Below, piece by piece: positions 60,153-64,000 of a DNA stretch of 64,000 bases. The stretch spans positions 62,001 to 126,000 of the forward strand of contig CAVQTE010000002.1 in assembly GCA_963716235.1 (NCBI GenBank). The letters are read 5' to 3'. Both the position numbers and the translations under genes were made by a program. Every line of letters starts with the position of its first letter. Positions within the stretch are counted from its first letter, which is position 1. This DNA is from Sva-07 sp963716235 (GTDB lineage: Bacteria; Actinomycetota; Acidimicrobiia; Acidimicrobiales; Ilumatobacteraceae). Under the pieces are notes generated by a model, which saw nothing but the letters and a program-made list of their open reading frames with translations, was not told where the DNA came from and made no database searches.

Positions 60153-61607
60153 TCATTGCGCTCCTCTCATCGCTTCGTGTGCGGCATGCCATCCACACAT
60201 GCCGTGGACACCCCCGCCGGGTGGGGTCGAACTCGAACACAGGTACACCCCGTCGATCGGCGTCTTCCAGGGATGCAGGCCGATGGTCGGGCGCCGCACG
60301 AACTGGCGGAAGTCCGCGATGCCTCCGTTGATGTCGCCACCGATGTAGTTGGCGCCATGGGCCTCGACGGCCACCGTGTCCATCGCATGACGGCCGACGA
60401 TCCGGTCGCGGAAACCGGGAGCGAACCGCTCGACCTGTGCCTCGATCCGGTCGGTCATGTCGAATGTGGAGCCGTTGGGCACATGGCAGTACGCCCACAC
60501 CGCCTGCATCCCGTTCGGCGCTCGACTCGCGTCGAACAGGCTGGGTTGCGAGAGCAGCACGTAGGGGCGTTCGGGATGCCCGCCGGATTGCACATCGGCT
60601 TCCGCCGCGGTGATCTGCTCGAGCGTGCCGCCGAGATGGACCGTCGCGGCGCGGGCGCAGTCGGCGTTGGCCCAGGGAATGGGGCCGTCGAGTGCCCAGT
60701 CGATCTTGAACACCCCGGCACCGAATCGGTACCCGGCGAGCGCCCCGCGGTACCGGTTGGGCACCGCGTCACCGGCAATCGCGAGGACTTGACGCGGCGT
60801 GAGGTCGAGCAGTACCGCATCGGCGGCCGGAAGCTCGGCGAGCGATTCGACACGCCGGTCGCATTCGACCCGACCACCCAGGCCCTCCAGGACAGCCACG
60901 AGGGCATCGGCGATGTGTTGCGATCCACCCTTCGCAAGTGGCCACCCGACGAGATGGGCGAGCACGCCGAGCATCAGGCCATAACCCGCAGTCACCGGTG
61001 CCTTCAGATTCAGGATCGAGTGACCCGCGAGCCCGGCGAACAGCGCCTGCGCCTGATCGGCGTCGAAACCCCGCCGAGCCACGGTGTGAGCCGGCAGGAT
61101 GCCGACCGCTCCGAAGCGAGCGAGCGTAATCGGGTGCTTCGGCGGCATCGACAACGGCGACAGCAAGCCGTCGGTCAGATCGAATCCGGCGTCGACGAAC
61201 GGGCCGAACAACCGACGGTAGGCCTTGGCGTCGGCGCCCAGACCGTCGGCGGTTTCGTCGAGCGACCGGTGCACTACCGCAGCGCGACCGCCGTCGAGAG
61301 GATGCGCCACCGGCACGTCGGAGAAGATCCATTCCAGACCGTGAGCCTCCAGTGGGTTGTCACTCGCGGCGATCTCCCTGAACGCCGGCGAGCCGAGGGC
61401 GAGCGGATGGATCGCCGAGCACACGTCGTGCAGCACGCCGGGCAGCGTCAATTCCTCGGTTCGGGTACCGCCGCCAGGTCGCGCGGCGGCTTCGAAGACC
61501 GTCACATCCCATCCGGCTCGAGCCAGCGTGACGGCCGCCACCAGCCCGTTCGGACCGGCGCCGACGACCACGGCTCGCCGGCCGCTCTGAGTCGCCATCT
61601 CATTCAC
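60153..61607 (-). CDS. FAD-dependent oxidoreductase (phytoene desaturase/CrtI-like)
   Basis: A 484-residue protein of the CrtI/amine-oxidase-like flavoprotein superfamily. The N-terminal Rossmann motif VVVGAGPNGLVAAVTLARAG (GxGxxG) and FEAAARPGGGTRTEEL bind FAD. The C-terminal FAD-contact region is TPPGGGVHGMCGWHAA. Genes of this type in actinobacteria are annotated as NAD(P)/FAD-dependent or phytoene desaturase family, but no other carotenoid gene lies nearby. The N-terminus MNEMATQSGRR is short and has no signal peptide. Confidence 0.88.
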   Translation of the reverse strand: MNEMATQSGRRAVVVGAGPNGLVAAVTLARAGWDVTVFEAAARPGGGTRTEELTLPGVLHDVCSAIHPLALGSPAFREIAASDNPLEAHGLEWIFSDVPVAHPLDGGRAAVVHRSLDETADGLGADAKAYRRLFGPFVDAGFDLTDGLLSPLSMPPKHPITLARFGAVGILPAHTVARRGFDADQAQALFAGLAGHSILNLKAPVTAGYGLMLGVLAHLVGWPLAKGGSQHIADALVAVLEGLGGRVECDRRVESLAELPAADAVLLDLTPRQVLAIAGDAVPNRYRGALAGYRFGAGVFKIDWALDGPIPWANADCARAATVHLGGTLEQITAAEADVQSGGHPERPYVLLSQPSLFDASRAPNGMQAVWAYCHVPNGSTFDMTDRIEAQVERFAPGFRDRIVGRHAMDTVAVEAHGANYIGGDINGGIADFRQFVRRPTIGLHPWKTPIDGVYLCSSSTPPGGGVHGMCGWHAAHEAMRGAQ

Positions 61608-61724
61608 TCCGCATCACCATTGCAGGTTGCTGCCGCAGCCCGGGGAGCAGCACGACGGGACAACGACGAGACGTCCGACTGCTCCAGACGCAGATCGTCA
61701 ACCGGCGAGTGCTAAGACGGCTCC

Positions 61725-62243
61725 ATGACGACGAACGAGATCAGCGACTACGAAGACCTCACGGGCATGCAGCTCAGCGACGAAGACCTCGAGGACTTCG
61801 TGCGCCGGGGCGGCGAGTGCATCTTCTCGTGGACGAACAAGGCCGGCTTCCCGGTCGGCGTTGTCGTGGCCTACGTGTGGCGTGACGGCAAGTTCTGGAC
61901 CACCTGCGCCGAGCGCCGAGCCCGGGTGCCGGCCTTGGGCGTGCGGCCGCAGTCGGGCGTCGTCATCAACCGTGACCGCAAGACAGCGTCGTACAAGGGC
62001 AACTCGATCGTGCACACCCATGATGACGATGACTGGGACGAGGTGAAGACCTGGTTCTACGCCGCACTGTCCGGCACTGAGCAGCGCCCCGACGACATCA
62101 ACGCCCGCAACTTCGAGAAGTTCCTCGACTCCCCCCATCGAGTCATCATCGAGACCGAGGCGAACCTCGTCGTGAGCTTCGATGTCGCCAAGTTCAACGA
62201 GTTCACCGCACGAGCAATCGCTGCAGGCCTCGGCGTCGAGTAG
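61725..62243 (+). CDS. PPOX-fold flavin/F420-binding family protein
   Basis: A 172-residue protein of the pyridoxamine 5'-phosphate oxidase-like split-barrel type. FPVGVVVAYVWRDGKFWTTC covers the first strands; RVPALGVRPQSGVVINRD is the middle; VIIETEANLVVSFDVAKF ends the barrel. Actinobacterial members bind FMN, F420 or heme; which one is not evident. It diverges from the FAD gene with 117 bases between. Confidence 0.85.
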   Translation: MTTNEISDYEDLTGMQLSDEDLEDFVRRGGECIFSWTNKAGFPVGVVVAYVWRDGKFWTTCAERRARVPALGVRPQSGVVINRDRKTASYKGNSIVHTHDDDDWDEVKTWFYAALSGTEQRPDDINARNFEKFLDSPHRVIIETEANLVVSFDVAKFNEFTARAIAAGLGVE

Positions 62244-62277
62244 CAACTCAGCCGCTGAGCCCCGCAAGAAGGGCGAG

Positions 62278-62318
62278 CGATGAGCAAGCAGACCGAACGC
62301 TGGTCGCTTCGCTCATCG
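62278..62318. repeat. 41-bp hairpin repeat, copy 1
   Basis: CGATGAGCAAGC...GCTTCGCTCATCG: the arms pair around an inner AGACC/GGTC stem. It differs from copy 2 (62340-62380) by a single base. Both lie in the 131-base gap after the PPOX gene. Confidence 0.85.
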
Positions 62319-62339
62319 GCCGTTGGTTGATGGCCGACG

Positions 62340-62380
62340 CGATGAGCGAGCAGACCGAACGCTGGTCGCTTCGCTCATCG
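62340..62380. repeat. 41-bp hairpin repeat, copy 2
   Basis: A second copy of the 62278-62318 element in direct orientation, 21 bases further on. The stop codon of the histidine kinase lies within it at 62375. The pair probably terminates both convergent genes, or is a duplicated palindromic unit. Confidence 0.85.
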
Positions 62381-63727
62381 CACGAATGGTTCGCTGGGTG
62401 GGGCGTCGCCTGGCCATTGAGGTGACAGCGGGAGCGTGAACCCGATGGCGGCACCGCCACCGTCGCGGTTCGTCGCCGACACGGTGCCGCCGGCACGCTC
62501 CACGACATCGCGAACGATCGACAAGCCGAGCCCGGAGCCGGGCATCGATCGGGCCGACTCCGCCCGGTGGAAACGATCGAAGATCCGTTCCTCCTCACCC
62601 TCGGGGATCCCGGGGCCGTGGTCGAGCACCGTGAGTGAGCCGCCATCGACGATCACGTCGATCGGGCCGGCCGTCTCATCGAACTTGCAGGCATTGTCGA
62701 TCAGGTTCGTCACCGCTCGGTCGAGCGCCGAGCGTGGAGCGTCGACAACCGCCGACGAACGGACATCCAGCACGATGTCACACGAACGGCGCCGTCCGAC
62801 GCGCTCCGCAACGTCGGCGGCAAGCGCCTGCAGATCAATGCGTTCGTTCGGTTGAGCTTCGAGGTCGCCCGAGGCGACGGCAACGAGTTCGTTCACGAGT
62901 TCAGTCAGTTCGGTGATCTCCGAGTCGAGATCGTCGAGCACGCCATCGCGCATGTCAGGTGACATCTCGGGATGTCGCCGCAGCACCGACAGGTTCGTCT
63001 TGAGGCTCGTGAGCGGCGTGCGGAGTTCGTGTCCTGCATCCTGCACGAGGCGCTGCTGCTCGGCACGCGAGGTGGCGAGCGCACCGAGCATGTAACGGAA
63101 CGCCCCACCGAGACGGCCGACTTCATCGGTCCCCGTACCCGGCACCGCCACGTCGAGACGGCCCGATGAACCAACCTCCTCGGCCGCCTTCGTCAACCGA
63201 CTCATCGGCGCCGCAACGGTGCCGGCGATGAGCCATCCGGCGAGCGCCGCCGCCAACGACACGGCGATGACGAGGACCAGGGTTCGCCGCCGGAGGTCGT
63301 CGAGAACGCTGTCGACCTCGTCGAGCGACCGCCCGATCTGCACCGCCCCGTTCGGGAGCCCGATCGTGTGGACTCGAGCGTCCGTCCCGGTGACCGCGAC
63401 AGTCGAACGATCGATCGCTCGCGGCTGCCCGATCACTGCTTCGGCGTCGGGATCGACGGGAACATCGTCGGGGAACGAGCTCGCCACGACCGATCCGTCA
63501 GCCCCCAGCACCCTGACCCAGTAGACCTCCAGCAGACTACGGCTCGGCACACGGACACGATCGTTCTGCGACAGATCGAGCATCTGCTGCGCGGCCTGCG
63601 TGATCGATCGGTCGACCTCGCTACCGAGCCGGGTGCTGGTCGTGCGGTAGCTGATGAGTCCGACCGCGGACGTGGCGATCAGGGCGACCGTGGCCAACGA
63701 GAGCGCGATCTTCCAGCGCAGTCCCAT
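62375..63727 (-). CDS. Sensor histidine kinase (MprB-like organisation)
   Basis: A 450-residue membrane kinase. Transmembrane helix 1 (about 7-27), an extracytoplasmic sensor (28-150), helix 2 (about 151-171), then HAMP (AAPMSRLTKAAEEVG), HisKA with phospho-acceptor His in DAGHELRTPLTSL, and HATPase with NLIDNACKF, DHGPGIP and GSGLGLSI. It overlaps the upstream response regulator as TGATG, so the pair is co-translated. The signal is unknown; the layout resembles MprB/BaeS-type envelope sensors. Confidence 0.92.
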   Translation of the reverse strand: MGLRWKIALSLATVALIATSAVGLISYRTTSTRLGSEVDRSITQAAQQMLDLSQNDRVRVPSRSLLEVYWVRVLGADGSVVASSFPDDVPVDPDAEAVIGQPRAIDRSTVAVTGTDARVHTIGLPNGAVQIGRSLDEVDSVLDDLRRRTLVLVIAVSLAAALAGWLIAGTVAAPMSRLTKAAEEVGSSGRLDVAVPGTGTDEVGRLGGAFRYMLGALATSRAEQQRLVQDAGHELRTPLTSLKTNLSVLRRHPEMSPDMRDGVLDDLDSEITELTELVNELVAVASGDLEAQPNERIDLQALAADVAERVGRRRSCDIVLDVRSSAVVDAPRSALDRAVTNLIDNACKFDETAGPIDVIVDGGSLTVLDHGPGIPEGEEERIFDRFHRAESARSMPGSGLGLSIVRDVVERAGGTVSATNRDGGGAAIGFTLPLSPQWPGDAPPSEPFVR

Positions 63728-64000
63728 CAGCCGTCGATCCGGGCGGTGTACCCCACGCCCCGGACGGTATGGACCACGCGGGATTCACCTTCGGCTTCGG
63801 TCTTGCGACGCAGGTAGCCGATGTACACGGCGAGGTTCTTCGAGTCCGGCCCGAAGTCGTAGTGCCAGATGCGGTCGTAGATCGTCGAGTGATCGAGCAC
63901 GATGCCACGGTTCGCTACGAGCAACGCCAGCAGGTCGAACTCGGTCTTCGACAGCTGGATCTCGCGTGCGCCGCGGAACGCCCGCCGACCGGACGGGTCG
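63727..64000 (-). CDS. OmpR-family response regulator, N-terminal part beyond the window
   Basis: Only the C-terminal 90 residues are visible; the frame is open to the right edge, so the receiver domain lies outside. The winged-helix domain is clear: IQLSKTEFDLLALLVANRG, then SKNLAVYIGYLRRKTEAEGE and the terminal VRGVGYTAR. It resembles MprA/TrcR-type regulators. It is read just before and overlaps the histidine kinase, forming a two-component pair. Confidence 0.93.
   Translation of the reverse strand, partial: DPSGRRAFRGAREIQLSKTEFDLLALLVANRGIVLDHSTIYDRIWHYDFGPDSKNLAVYIGYLRRKTEAEGESRVVHTVRGVGYTARIDG

Noticed and set aside
1..64000. Phage, insertion sequence, CRISPR or defence island
   Set aside because: No transposase, integrase, Cas, restriction-modification or toxin genes and no regularly spaced repeats were found; the repeats seen are isolated intergenic palindromes.

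Overview
The window is GC-rich actinobacterial chromosome. Two WhiB-family regulators, a RegX3/SenX3-Pst cassette, a TatA, DUF3097 and lipoproteins with actinobacterial lipoboxes point to Actinomycetota. The gene mix (non-classical b558-type succinate dehydrogenase, membrane H+-PPase, a probable WAxxUGC selenoprotein) fits the class Acidimicrobiia, for example an Ilumatobacter-like marine or freshwater organism. That placement is inference from gene content. No phage, insertion sequence, CRISPR array, tRNA or rRNA was seen. Genes are tightly packed and no gene-free stretch exceeds 300 bases.

Layout. 1-1.9 kb: end of a zincin-like protein and an MFS transporter. 1.9-11.2 kb: phosphate cassette on the minus strand, in transcription order small protein, ppk, [PHO box], pstS, [hairpin], pstC, pstA, pstB, phoU, senX3, regX3. 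It covers sensing, high-affinity uptake and polyphosphate storage. 11.3-12.4 kb: two WhiB genes around tatA. 12.5-19.7 kb: a VWA protein and a MoxR-type AAA+ ATPase separated by a nucleotide cyclase and a degenerate GH1 protein, then a GH2-type protein with an altered catalytic site. 19.7-25.5 kb: sdhCAB diverging from the H+-PPase. 25.5-30.1 kb: DUF3097, SDR, an unknown protein, SCP2-like, Fpg/Nei glycosylase and purine nucleoside phosphorylase. 30.1-34.9 kb: META lipoprotein, then a ferric-iron ABC transporter behind a DtxR/IdeR-like palindrome. 34.9-41.2 kb: malate dehydrogenase, two tandem OafA-type acyltransferases with SGNH domains, metF. 41.2-47.5 kb: DUF805, purH, a small membrane protein, sucD-sucC and a B12-binding mutase subunit, a membrane-anchored protein, a flavodoxin. 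47.6-51.9 kb: a CDF metal exporter and a copper-type group (CopC-CopD fusion, YcnI/DUF1775, DUF305). 51.9-55.3 kb: PcrA/UvrD helicase interrupted by an intein. 55.4-64 kb: pterin dehydratase-glyoxalase fusion, probable selenoprotein, ABC-F ATPase, a frameshifted secreted protein, FAD oxidoreductase, PPOX protein and a two-component pair cut by the window end.

The most interesting observations are: an in-frame UGA exactly at the first cysteine of a thioredoxin-like active site with a hairpin just downstream; the intein in helicase motif III; a family of dispersed intergenic palindromes that share the core GTCYGAC while the arms differ, found both at gene ends and in divergent promoter regions; two neighbouring glycosidase-like proteins each lacking one catalytic carboxylate; and two apparent one-base deletions in GC-rich repeats (tatA and the 59.6 kb gene) that may be biological or sequencing artefacts.
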